Shown here: positions 1 to 5,427 of the stretch, in pieces
Numbering within the stretch: the first letter of the stretch is position 1
Layout: every line of letters starts with the position of its first letter
Source: Candidatus Dormiibacterota bacterium
GTDB lineage: Bacteria > Chloroflexota > Dormibacteria > UBA8260 > Bog-877
Direction of reading: 5' to 3'
Length of the DNA stretch: 6,218 nucleotides
Assembly (NCBI GenBank): GCA_003164475.1
Contig: PLTL01000383.1
Coordinates: 2,400 to 8,617 of the forward strand
Position numbers and translations under genes: made by a program
The notes under the pieces: model-generated
What the model was told of the DNA's origin: nothing
The model's input: only the letters and a program-made list of their open reading frames with translations
The model's database searches: none

Positions 1-437
1 ACACCATCGACGTGGTGGTGGGGCTTGAACTGGGCGCCGATGACTACGTCGTCAAGCCCTTCGAGGTCCGTGAGCTGGTGGCTCGGGTGGGCGCTCACCT
101 GCGCCGCTCCGAGGTCACCCCGACCGACCAGGTCAAGGAGCGCTTCGAATTCCCCGGGCTGACCATTGACCTCCGTCGGCGTCAGGTCTACCGGGATGGC
201 GAGGAGGTCCAGCTCACCCTCACCGAGTTCAATCTCCTGGCCCTGCTGGCCAGCCGGCCAGGCCAGGTGATGAGCCGGGCCGAGCTGCTGCGGCGGGTCT
301 GGGGCTACGAGGTGGAGATCGAGACCCGCACCGTAGACGCGCACGTCTACCGCCTGCGTCGGAAGATCGAACCCTCGGCGGACCGGCCCTCGTACATCCA
401 CTCGGTGCCGGGGATCGGATACCGCTTCGCCGGCTAG
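1..437 (+). CDS. OmpR/PhoB-family response regulator, C-terminal part (5' truncated)
   Basis: This is a DNA-binding response regulator of a two-component system, a cytoplasmic transcription factor activated by phosphorylation from a sensor kinase. The reading frame is open from base 3 to the TAG at 435-437, giving 144 visible residues. The end of the receiver domain is recognisable from GLELGADDYVVKPF, with the conserved Lys-Pro at visible residues 18-19. The phosphoacceptor Asp lies upstream of the window. After a short linker (about 35-48) comes a complete winged-helix Trans_reg_C domain (about 50-143), with LTLTEFNLLALLASRPGQV, the recognition helix around TRTVDAHVYRLRRKIE, and the terminal hairpin VPGIGYRF. 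It falls in the MtrA/RegX3/PhoP-like subfamily, but the exact orthologue cannot be assigned without the N-terminus. No kinase gene follows on the same strand; it would have to be upstream or elsewhere. The next gene is convergent, 31 bases away. Confidence 0.95.
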   Translation, partial: TIDVVVGLELGADDYVVKPFEVRELVARVGAHLRRSEVTPTDQVKERFEFPGLTIDLRRRQVYRDGEEVQLTLTEFNLLALLASRPGQVMSRAELLRRVWGYEVEIETRTVDAHVYRLRRKIEPSADRPSYIHSVPGIGYRFAG

Positions 438-448
438 GGTCCCTCGGC

Positions 449-462
449 GCCGGCGGTCCGGC
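449..462. terminator. Possible bidirectional hairpin between convergent genes
   Basis: A perfect inverted repeat GCCGG-CGGT-CCGGC lies in the 31-base gap between the stop of the response regulator and the stop of the LysM-CHAP gene. It would form a 5-bp GC stem with a 4-base loop in either transcript. There is no T-tract on either side, so it is not a canonical intrinsic terminator, and the short stem makes the call weak. Confidence 0.3.
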
Positions 463-468
463 TCAGTA

Positions 469-1329
469 TCAGTAGATGAAGCCCAAGAAGTAGCCGCTGC
501 TGGGTGAGATCGTGCGCGTGTCGATCACCCCCAGCCCATCGACATTCATCTCGGACTGCTCCCAGCTGCCGTTGGGCAGCACCTTCGTCACCATCGCCAC
601 ATGGCCGTCGTAGCCGTTGTCGAACACCGCCACCGCTCCCACCACTGGAACCTGCCCCTCGGGGTACCCGTAGGCTCTGGCGTTGGCCCACCAGTCGACG
701 GCATTGCCAGCCCAGGGAATGTAGCGTTGACTGGCTACCCAGTAAGTGCACTGGCCCCAAGGGAAGGGATCCACGGCGGCGGGCTTGCTGGGGGTGACCT
801 CGGGAACCCCCACCTGGACGGGGACGAAGTCCTGCGAGGGCAGCGAGGTGGGAGAGACCACGCTGGGCATGAGCAGGAAGCTGTTGGCGGCGAGGGTGGT
901 GGCCGAGGTGAGGTTGTTGTAGTTGAGCACCACCCCGGTGCTCACCCGGAACCTAGCCGCAAAGGTGCTCAGAGTCTCGCCCGGAAGGACCCGGACCAGA
1001 ACCGTGGGACCGGCGGGAGGGATGAGCAGATCCTGGTCGGCCTGAGCCTGGGACCCGGCCGGGATCTGGTTGCTCCAGGCCAACTCCTCGGGGGTGGTCT
1101 GGTACCTGGCCGCCAGGCTGGCCAGGGTGGCACCGACCGGGACGCTGACCATGGGGGCCGGAACCACCTGGATCGTGCCTGGCACCGCGGCCGGCTTGTC
1201 GTAGTACTGACCGGCCAGTGAGGTCGACGGGGTGGGCCACACCGAGGCCGAGGTCGAAACCGTCTGGACCTCGTTGCGCGAGGCGGAGATCCAACCAGCG
1301 AGCAGCACGCCGACGGCGACAAGGATCAC
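469..1329 (-). CDS. Exported LysM-LysM-CHAP cell-wall hydrolase
   Basis: Predicted peptidoglycan hydrolase (amidase or endopeptidase) acting outside the membrane. With the conventional GTG start at 1329 it has 286 residues. Residues 1-15 form a hydrophobic signal-anchor; a Ser/Thr/Pro-rich linker runs to about 60. Two LysM peptidoglycan-binding repeats follow at about 61-105 (TLASLAARYQTTPEELAWSN) and 110-155 (TLSTFAARFRVSTGVVLNYN). A second linker leads to a CHAP domain from about 187 to the end. Visible CHAP hallmarks are the nucleophile Cys194 in PWGQCTYW, His243 in DGHVAMV, and the acidic/polar pair Glu260 and Asn262 in SEMN. The GTG start lacks a ribosome site and leaves no charged residues before the hydrophobic stretch. 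A CTG at 1365 has a GGAG six bases upstream and adds 12 residues containing two Arg and a His, so the real start may be there. Convergent with the response regulator. Whether it cuts the stem-peptide amide or a cross-bridge cannot be decided. Confidence 0.92.
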   Translation of the reverse strand: MILVAVGVLLAGWISASRNEVQTVSTSASVWPTPSTSLAGQYYDKPAAVPGTIQVVPAPMVSVPVGATLASLAARYQTTPEELAWSNQIPAGSQAQADQDLLIPPAGPTVLVRVLPGETLSTFAARFRVSTGVVLNYNNLTSATTLAANSFLLMPSVVSPTSLPSQDFVPVQVGVPEVTPSKPAAVDPFPWGQCTYWVASQRYIPWAGNAVDWWANARAYGYPEGQVPVVGAVAVFDNGYDGHVAMVTKVLPNGSWEQSEMNVDGLGVIDTRTISPSSGYFLGFIY

Positions 1330-1371
1330 GGCGACGTGGGTAAGTCGGTTGTCTGGACCCGGCAGGAGCCT

Positions 1372-1375
1372 CTCC
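1372..1375 (-). promoter_or_regulatory. Ribosome-binding site favouring a CTG start at 1365
   Basis: On the minus strand GGAG (within GGGGAGAGG) sits six bases before an in-frame CTG at 1365-1363. An in-frame TAG at 1383-1381 closes the frame upstream. Between that stop and the GTG at 1329 there is no ATG, GTG or TTG in frame, so CTG is the only near-cognate codon with a properly spaced site. Confidence 0.45.
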
Positions 1376-1446
1376 CCAAGCTACCTAGCGGCGGACGCAA
1401 ACTCGGCAGGCGCCCTCACTCCCTCAAGCGGCGCACCCGAAGCCTC

Positions 1447-1476
1447 ACCCTAGCAGAGCGCCGAGCGGGGTGTCAA
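1447..1476 (-). promoter_or_regulatory. Sigma70-type promoter for the LysM-CHAP gene
   Basis: Reading the minus strand, a perfect -35 box TTGACA (1476-1471) is followed after 18 bases by TAGGGT (1452-1447), which fits the TAnnnT pattern of -10 boxes. Transcription would start near 1440, giving a leader of about 75 bases to the CTG at 1365 or about 111 bases to the GTG at 1329. The region just upstream (about 1488-1506) is unusually AT-rich for this window and could act as an UP-like element. Confidence 0.6.
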
Positions 1477-1606
1477 AGCCAGACGCCCGATTGAGAAGGA
1501 AATTTGCCGGTGTGCGCACGGCCGCGGGCCCGCCCTCGGAGCCGCGCTTGAGCCAACTGGGGCCGGGGCCCCTCCGGCACTGCCCGGATGCGAGGGCCCG
1601 GCCCAC

Positions 1607-1612
1607 TATCCT
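1607..1612 (+). promoter_or_regulatory. -10 box for the MaoC-type operon, likely leaderless
   Basis: TATCCT lies nine bases before the ATG at 1622. A start about seven bases downstream of the box would fall at or just before the ATG, and no Shine-Dalgarno sequence precedes the ATG, so a leaderless transcript is the simplest reading. No convincing -35 box was found 16-19 bases upstream. Confidence 0.4.
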
Positions 1613-1621
1613 GGGCGCTCG

Positions 1622-2038
1622 ATGCCCCTCAACTTTGGCTGCGTGGGCCGCGCCTACCGCGCCGTGCCCGAGGTGTTGGACCGGGAGCGGCACGGCCGTT
1701 ACGCGGTCGCGGTCGGGGCTGCCGCGGACCCCAGCCAGGAGTTCGGCCATCCTCTGGCCTGCTTTGCGGGCGTCTATCTGCTCTCTCCACTGGTGACCCA
1801 ACTCTTCGCTGACCCGGAGGTGGGCCTGGATGTGGAGCACCTGCTCCACGCCGAGCAGGAGTTCGCATTCGGGCGGCCGCTTGAGTTCGAGGAGACGGTC
1901 GCCCCGGATGGGCTGATCTCCTCGGCCGAGCGGCGCCGGGGCATGATATTCCTCGAGTTCCGCTGCGATGGGCGAGACCGGGACGGCACGGTGGTGGTCC
2001 GCTCCCGGAGCCTCTTCGTGGTCCGGCAGGCGGCGTGA
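1622..2038 (+). CDS. MaoC N-terminal-type hot-dog protein (HadA/FAS1_DH-like)
   Basis: A 138-residue single hot-dog-fold protein resembling the MaoC_dehydrat_N family, such as mycobacterial HadA/HadC. Recognisable points are the N-terminal VGRAYRAVPEVLDRERHGRY, followed by YAVAVG, and the beta strands from about residue 75 (HLLHAEQEFAFGRPLEFEET) through the C-terminal TVVVRSRSLFVVR. In characterised HadAB complexes this type of subunit lacks the catalytic Asp/His pair, binds the acyl chain and forms a heterodimer with a catalytic MaoC subunit. The same division of labour is inferred here, because no GDxNPxH motif is present and the next gene has one. Length matches the family (about 140-160). 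The ATG fits the conserved N-terminus and the -10 box just upstream. It overlaps the next gene by four bases, indicating translational coupling. Substrate (fatty acyl-ACP, CoA or other) is not determined. Confidence 0.82.
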   Translation: MPLNFGCVGRAYRAVPEVLDRERHGRYAVAVGAAADPSQEFGHPLACFAGVYLLSPLVTQLFADPEVGLDVEHLLHAEQEFAFGRPLEFEETVAPDGLISSAERRRGMIFLEFRCDGRDRDGTVVVRSRSLFVVRQAA

Positions 2039-2454
2039 GCTCGGGGGCCTCCTCGCTGCGCTTCCCCCTCCCGGCGGGCGAGGAGCTGCCGACCACCCGG
2101 CGCCAGCTCACCCAGGAGGTGATCTCCGGCTACGCCGAAGCCTCTGGGGACCTCAACCCGATCCACCTCGACCCCGGTTACGCGGCCCGAGCCGGCCTCG
2201 ACTCCACCATCGCCCACGGACTGCTCACCCTGGGGGTGGCCTGCTCGGGGGTTGAGGCCTTCGCCCAGGGGAGCGCCTACGTTTCCCTGGTCTCCTGCCG
2301 GTTCTCGGCGCCGGTGCCGTCCGGGCAGGAGATCGCCTGCGCGGCCCGGGTGGCCGGCTCCGATTCTGAGACGGCCCTGATCGAACTGGACGTCCTCACC
2401 GCCAGCGGAGAACGGGCCCTGACCCGGGCCAAGGTGCAGTTGCGGCGGCTCTGA
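2035..2454 (+). CDS. MaoC-type (R)-specific dehydratase/hydratase (HadB-like catalytic subunit)
   Basis: A 139-residue hot-dog-fold enzyme expected to dehydrate (R)-3-hydroxyacyl thioesters or hydrate the 2-enoyl form. The hydratase-2 motif is clear: YAEASGDLNPIHLD, with catalytic Asp39 and His44, followed by GLDSTIAHGLLTLG (about 54-67), which packs over the active site. A strand with VSCRFSAPVPSGQEI (about 86-100) is the conserved 'F..PV..G..I' element. It starts at GTG within the GTGA shared with the stop of the preceding gene, so the two are one operon and probably form a heterodimer. Only weak purine-rich sequence precedes the GTG, consistent with coupling. It fits a FAS-II-like elongation step (as HadAB in mycobacteria) or degradation of acyl-CoAs; the lack of ACP, ketosynthase or thiolase genes nearby prevents a choice. 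It is convergent with the lipoprotein gene 36 bases downstream. Confidence 0.88.
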   Translation: MSSGASSLRFPLPAGEELPTTRRQLTQEVISGYAEASGDLNPIHLDPGYAARAGLDSTIAHGLLTLGVACSGVEAFAQGSAYVSLVSCRFSAPVPSGQEIACAARVAGSDSETALIELDVLTASGERALTRAKVQLRRL

Positions 2455-2455
2455 G

Positions 2456-2476
2456 CCGGGCCACCGTCGATCCCGG
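2456..2476. terminator. Weak hairpin between convergent genes
   Basis: CCGGG (2456-2460) and CCCGG (2472-2476) can pair across an 11-base loop just after the dehydratase stop. It lies in the 36-base gap to the convergent lipoprotein gene. The stem is short and no T-tract follows, so terminator function is only a possibility. Confidence 0.2.
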
Positions 2477-2490
2477 ACCAGGAGGCCGGT

Positions 2491-3204
2491 TCAGCTGGCC
2501 AGGATGGCCGTCAGGTTGAGGGCACCCTTGGGAGCGGTGATGCGGAAGTCGCGGCCGAACCTGCTGAAGGTAACCCGGCTCTGGGAACTCTGGACCCACC
2601 GGAGCGGATATGGCTTTCCCGTGGTGGCCACGTAAACGGTCCCGCCGCCCGGCTCCGTGACCGCCACCACCGGCCGGCCCCGGAAGGTGGTGGCCCGGCC
2701 CCGAACCGCACTGGCCACCCTGCCGGTGAGCTGACCGGCGAGCACGGCCGGTGACGTGAGACTCCGGAAAGCGGCCGTCAGCTCGGCGGCGGTGGAGCTC
2801 TTCGCGGGAACGTAGACCCAGCGGTACCCCAGCGCCGACTGCAGGCTGGTACCACCCACCTGGGCCCAGAGGGTGCGGCTCCGGAAATAGTCCAGGCCGC
2901 GAAGCTCCTCGGCCTCAAAGGAGAGGCCGGAGGAGACGAAACTGCCCTCGCCCACGTTCGGGCCCCCGATCTCGAAGGTGAGCGAGACCGGGCGCCCCGA
3001 GGTGGTTGAGTCGGCCTGGATCTCGAATGTCTTGGCGGCCTCCAGCGCAGATCCCGCCGCCCTGAGGATGACCGGGCCAGACCTGGCCTGGAACCCGTTG
3101 CGGACGGCCGAGCAGGAGGTGAGCTGGCCGCCAACCAGGATGACCGCTACCAGGGCGGCGAGGAGGTAGCCGCCGCTGAGCCGGCCGCGAGGGGGAAGGG
3201 TCAA
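2491..3204 (-). CDS. LppX/LprAFG-like lipoprotein with LolA-type fold
   Basis: A 237-residue lipoprotein predicted to be anchored on the outer face of the cytoplasmic membrane. The N-terminus has basic residues (RGR, 6-8), a hydrophobic segment (about 13-27) and a lipobox LTSC with the lipid-modified Cys31. The mature part resembles the actinobacterial LppX/LprAFG group, whose half-barrel fold binds lipids or glycolipids. Visible similarities are ILRAAGSALEAAKTFEIQAD near the mature N-terminus, the strand series around DYFRSRTLWAQVGG and YRWVYVP (about 105-133), VYVATTGKPYPLRW (190-203), and the C-terminal ITAPKGALNL. By analogy it may carry or sense a lipid, but the ligand is unknown. Start: TTG at 3204 with AGGAG five bases upstream. 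Convergent with the MaoC-type operon and divergent from the SDR gene. Codon use and GC are like the neighbours. Confidence 0.85.
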   Translation of the reverse strand: MTLPPRGRLSGGYLLAALVAVILVGGQLTSCSAVRNGFQARSGPVILRAAGSALEAAKTFEIQADSTTSGRPVSLTFEIGGPNVGEGSFVSSGLSFEAEELRGLDYFRSRTLWAQVGGTSLQSALGYRWVYVPAKSSTAAELTAAFRSLTSPAVLAGQLTGRVASAVRGRATTFRGRPVVAVTEPGGGTVYVATTGKPYPLRWVQSSQSRVTFSRFGRDFRITAPKGALNLTAILAS

Positions 3205-3209
3205 CCGGG

Positions 3210-3214
3210 CTCCT
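3210..3214 (-). promoter_or_regulatory. Shine-Dalgarno that fixes a TTG start
   Basis: AGGAG on the minus strand is separated by five bases from the TTG at 3204-3202. It supports TTG as the real start of the lipoprotein gene and places three basic residues in front of the signal-peptide hydrophobic core. Confidence 0.7.
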
Positions 3215-3279
3215 GGCTGTTCGCAGGTTCGGGATCTGGGGTCGCGGCGGGGGTCTCCCGCGCTCCACCCGCCCTCGGC

Positions 3280-3307
3280 ATCCTAGCCCAGGCGCACCCT
3301 CGGCCAG
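3280..3307 (-). promoter_or_regulatory. Candidate promoter for the lipoprotein gene
   Basis: On the minus strand CTGGCC (3307-3302) and TAGGAT (3285-3280) are separated by 16 bases. The -10 box is reasonable; the -35 box is poor. Transcription would begin near 3273, about 70 bases before the TTG start. Confidence 0.35.
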
Positions 3308-3363
3308 GGCGGGCCGGGCGGCGGGCGGCGAGCGCGCCCTCGGGCGGGGTCTGGTCGGGAGGC

Positions 3364-3369
3364 TACACT
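3364..3369 (+). promoter_or_regulatory. -10 box for the SDR gene, likely leaderless
   Basis: TACACT lies nine bases before the ATG at 3379, the same spacing as the box before the MaoC-type operon. The only purine-rich run, GGGAGG at 3357-3362, is 16 bases from the ATG, too far for a ribosome site. A leaderless transcript is therefore likely. No -35 box is evident. Confidence 0.45.
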
Positions 3370-3378
3370 CAGGCCGAC

Positions 3379-4218
3379 ATGGCGATGTTCGACCTCTCCG
3401 GCAAGGTGGCGGTGGTCACCGGCGGCTCCCGGGGACTGGGTCGCGCCGACTGCCTGGCACTGGCGCGGGCCGGGGCCGACGTGGTGGTCACGGACATCCT
3501 GATCGAATCCGACCCTGAGTTGCAGCAGGTGGCGGAGCGGGCCTCCAGCGTCATGGCGCAGGTGATGGCCTCGCAGAGCGTCGTCTACGCGGAGCACACC
3601 GCCGAGGAGATCCGGGCCATGGGCAGACGCTCCCAGGCGATGCGGATGGACGTCACCGACCGGGAGCAGGTCAGGGAGGTCATGGACCAGGTGGCCGCCG
3701 AATTCGGCAGCATCGACATCCTGGTCAACAATGCTGGCACCCTCGACCATCTGGGCCAGATGGCGGACCAGTCGCTTGAGCTCTGGGAGCGCGACCTGAG
3801 GGTCAACCTGACCGGCGCCTTCAACTGCACCCAGGCCGCCTGGCCGCACCTGAAGGAGGGCGGTTTCGGACGGCTGCTCTACATGTCGTCGGTGGCGGGG
3901 ACCCTGGGCGGGTTCGGGCAGTCCAGCTACAGCACCACCAAGGCCGGCCTGCTGGGACTGATGCGCTCGGCAGCGCTCGAGGGAGCCCGTCACGGAATCA
4001 CCAGCAACGCCATCGTTCCCGGGGTGATCGCCACCGAGGCTTTCAACACCACCACGGCCAGCATGCGCGAGCGCATGGTGCTGCGGACCGCCATGAGGGC
4101 CCCCGGGCAGCCCGAGGACGTCGCCCACGCGATCTGCTTCCTCGCCAGCCCGGAAGCCTCGTACATCACCGGGGTGGCACTTCCAGTTGCCGGGGGCATC
4201 GATCTCTTCACCTTTTGA
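3379..4218 (+). CDS. SDR-family NAD(P)-dependent oxidoreductase with an extra segment
   Basis: A 279-residue classical short-chain dehydrogenase/reductase, cytosolic, FabG-like in its core. Motifs in order: cofactor-binding TGGSRGLG (14-21), an acidic Asp39 at the end of the second beta strand (VVVTD) that suggests NAD(H) preference, DVTD (91-94), NNAG (117-120), Asn143, and the catalytic Ser171, Tyr184 and Lys188 in YSTTK. The C-terminus IVPGVIATEAF and FLASPEASYITGVALPVAGG is typical. About 52 residues separate Asp39 from Asp91, against roughly 25 in ordinary FabG, so an insertion of about 27 residues lies around 41-75. It recalls SDRs linked to tightly bound NAD (see findings). Substrate unknown; a 3-hydroxyacyl thioester is possible given the dehydratase genes 0.9 kb upstream, but the lipoprotein gene lies between and this gene has its own -10 box. 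A hairpin follows the TGA. Confidence 0.93.
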   Translation: MAMFDLSGKVAVVTGGSRGLGRADCLALARAGADVVVTDILIESDPELQQVAERASSVMAQVMASQSVVYAEHTAEEIRAMGRRSQAMRMDVTDREQVREVMDQVAAEFGSIDILVNNAGTLDHLGQMADQSLELWERDLRVNLTGAFNCTQAAWPHLKEGGFGRLLYMSSVAGTLGGFGQSSYSTTKAGLLGLMRSAALEGARHGITSNAIVPGVIATEAFNTTTASMRERMVLRTAMRAPGQPEDVAHAICFLASPEASYITGVALPVAGGIDLFTF

Positions 4219-4223
4219 GGTCA

Positions 4224-4251
4224 GCAGGCGGCCCGGACAGGGTCCGCCTGC
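4224..4251 (+). terminator. Hairpin downstream of the SDR gene
   Basis: GCAGGCGG (4224-4231) and CCGCCTGC (4244-4251) form a perfect 8-bp GC-rich stem with a 12-base loop, starting six bases after the SDR stop codon. An alternative fold pairs CGGAC with GTCCG inside it. The following bases are pyrimidine-rich (CTTCTCCC) rather than a T-tract. It lies directly before the -10 box of the next gene, so it may insulate the two transcripts. Confidence 0.5.
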
Positions 4252-4261
4252 GCTTCTCCCC

Positions 4262-4270
4262 TGCTATAGT
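4262..4270 (+). promoter_or_regulatory. Extended -10 promoter for the zinc-ribbon gene
   Basis: TGCTATAGT contains a TGn extension followed by TATAGT, five of six matches to the consensus -10 box. No -35 box is clear, as is common for extended -10 promoters. Transcription would start near 4277, giving a leader of about 78 bases before the TTG at 4355. Confidence 0.5.
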
Positions 4271-4341
4271 GGCGGCCGCCAGACGAAGTCCCGGGCGGCG
4301 ATTTGAGGCACGACCGAGCAGTCCTGGCCAGAACGCGATTT

Positions 4342-4346
4342 GGAGG
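4342..4346 (+). promoter_or_regulatory. Shine-Dalgarno that fixes the TTG start at 4355
   Basis: GGAGG is separated by eight bases from the TTG at 4355. An earlier in-frame TTG at 4340 overlaps this site and has no ribosome site of its own, so the downstream TTG is the better start. Confidence 0.65.
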
Positions 4347-4354
4347 ATGCTCGG

Positions 4355-4669
4355 TTGAGCCTCGTCGACGTAACCCTTACCTGCCGTGAGTGCGGCTCGG
4401 AGTTCATCTTCACTGCCGGAGAGCAGCAGTTCTACCAGTCGAAAGGTCTGGTTAACCAGCCCACCCGCTGCCAGCCCTGCCGGCAGCTCGCCAAGGCGGC
4501 CCGCCAGACCACCAACGGGTACGGCACCAGCGGCCCGCGCCCCCCGCGCCAGATGTTCGACGTCGTCTGCGCCGACTGCGGCAGCATGACCCAGGTGCCC
4601 TTCCAGCCCAAGTACGACCGCCCGGTGTACTGCAGCAACTGCTTCGAGAGTCACCGCGCCGCGCGCTAG
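4355..4669 (+). CDS. Small double zinc-ribbon protein
   Basis: A 104-residue basic cytoplasmic protein with eight cysteines in four CxxC pairs: Cys10/13, Cys39/42, Cys72/75 and Cys93/96. The first ribbon reads TCRECGSEFIFTAGEQQFY followed by RCQPCR, matching the widespread small 'zinc-ribbon domain-containing' proteins. The second reads CADCG, VPF, RPVYCSNC, matching the CxxC-type ribbon often seen at the C-terminus of such proteins. A flexible Gly/Ser/Pro-rich linker (about 53-66) joins them. Each ribbon should bind one zinc ion. The biochemical role of the family is unknown; nucleic-acid or protein binding is usual for ribbons, but nothing here shows which. The TTG at 4355 is chosen for its GGAGG and because the family begins a few residues before the first Cys; a TTG at 4340 would add five residues. 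Its stop overlaps that of the convergent CinA-like gene. Confidence 0.85.
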   Translation: MSLVDVTLTCRECGSEFIFTAGEQQFYQSKGLVNQPTRCQPCRQLAKAARQTTNGYGTSGPRPPRQMFDVVCADCGSMTQVPFQPKYDRPVYCSNCFESHRAAR

Positions 4670-5427
4670 TCGCTGGGCGGGGCCGGTGCCAGCCGGCGCA
4701 GGGCCCGGAGCGCTTCCTCCAAGGCGTTCGGGTCGCAGGCGCTGGCACGGATGATCACACCTCCTGTGGGCTGCGGATAGGAGCCGAAGTTCACCTCAGG
4801 GAAGGTGCGCTCGAGCTCGGTCAGGGCCGGGAAGAAGGTCGACTCCGGCGCCCCCAGGAAATGCAGCTCGCGGTAGCTCCGCGAGCCCGCCCCCACTAGG
4901 AAGATCGGCTCCAGCTCCTGCGCAAAGGTGGCGCGCAGCTCCGCCGGCACCCCGGGTAGCACGAAGAGCCAGCGTGGGTCTGCCCGAGTGGGCAGTGCGA
5001 TGGCCAGCGGAGGGGCACCACCCACCGGGTTGCGCAGCACCCGAGCACCCTGGGGGACGCTCGCCATCTTGCGGGCGCCGGCATTGGGCTCGGGGCTTTC
5101 GAGCCTGCCCTGCTCATGCTGGCGCCGCGCCCGCGCCCGGATGTGGGCCAGCGCCTGCGGATCCTCGACCAGCGGCACCCCCAGCATCCGGGCCACCGCA
5201 GCCATGGTCCGGTCATCGGGGGTGGGTCCCAATCCGCCGCAGCAGAAGACCCTGGCGGCGGGCCCAGCGGCGGCGGCACGCAACTCCTCCGCGATCGCCT
5301 CCGGCTGGTCCCCGACCACGACTATTCGGGAGCAGGGGTAGGGTCCCTGGCTCAACCTGGCCGCCAGCCAGGCCGAGTTGGTGTCGGCGGTGTGCCCGGA
5401 GAGCAGCTCGTCGCCCACCGCGACCAC
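4666..5427 (-). CDS. CinA N-terminal (MoCF/COG1058) domain protein without PncC domain
   Basis: Homologue of the N-terminal domain of CinA, related to MoaB/MogA molybdopterin-binding folds; in CinA this domain (COG1058) has ADP-ribose pyrophosphatase activity. With the GTG start at 5427 it has 253 residues. Motifs: VGDELLSGHTADTNSAWLA (4-22), GGLGPTPDDRT (64-74), PLVEDPQAL, LRNPVGGAPP (131-140) and FVLPGVPAELRATF (155-168), ending with a small alpha/beta domain that includes GSYPQPTGGVIIRA (215-228). The C-terminal NMN deamidase (PncC) domain of full-length CinA is absent; the protein ends at about the domain boundary, so this is the stand-alone form rather than a truncation. GTG cuts into the first beta strand of the fold. 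A CTG at 5454 with GGGAG eight bases upstream would add nine residues and restore it. Likely role: nucleotide repair or housekeeping; substrate unproven. Divergent from hppA. Confidence 0.88.
   Translation of the reverse strand: MVAVGDELLSGHTADTNSAWLAARLSQGPYPCSRIVVVGDQPEAIAEELRAAAAGPAARVFCCGGLGPTPDDRTMAAVARMLGVPLVEDPQALAHIRARARRQHEQGRLESPEPNAGARKMASVPQGARVLRNPVGGAPPLAIALPTRADPRWLFVLPGVPAELRATFAQELEPIFLVGAGSRSYRELHFLGAPESTFFPALTELERTFPEVNFGSYPQPTGGVIIRASACDPNALEEALRALRRLAPAPPSD

Noticed and set aside
601..1221. A 206-codon plus-strand frame inside the LysM-CHAP gene
   Set aside because: Low-complexity Gly/Arg/His-rich translation opposite a well-supported gene; no ribosome site or recognisable domain.
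1559..1577. GC palindrome cluster (GGGGCCCC at 1565-1572 and flanks) as an operator or terminator
   Set aside because: The arms cannot fold with a usable loop and short GC palindromes are expected by chance in DNA of this composition.
3283..4128. A 281-codon open frame on the minus strand, antisense to the SDR gene
   Set aside because: It covers the reverse complement of a gene with complete SDR motifs. Its translation is rich in His, Gly, Pro and Arg with no family resemblance, as expected for antisense frames in GC-rich DNA.
1622..4218. A single lipid-metabolism operon running from the MaoC-type genes to the SDR
   Set aside because: The lipoprotein gene between them is on the opposite strand and the SDR has its own -10 box and downstream hairpin, so they cannot be one transcript.
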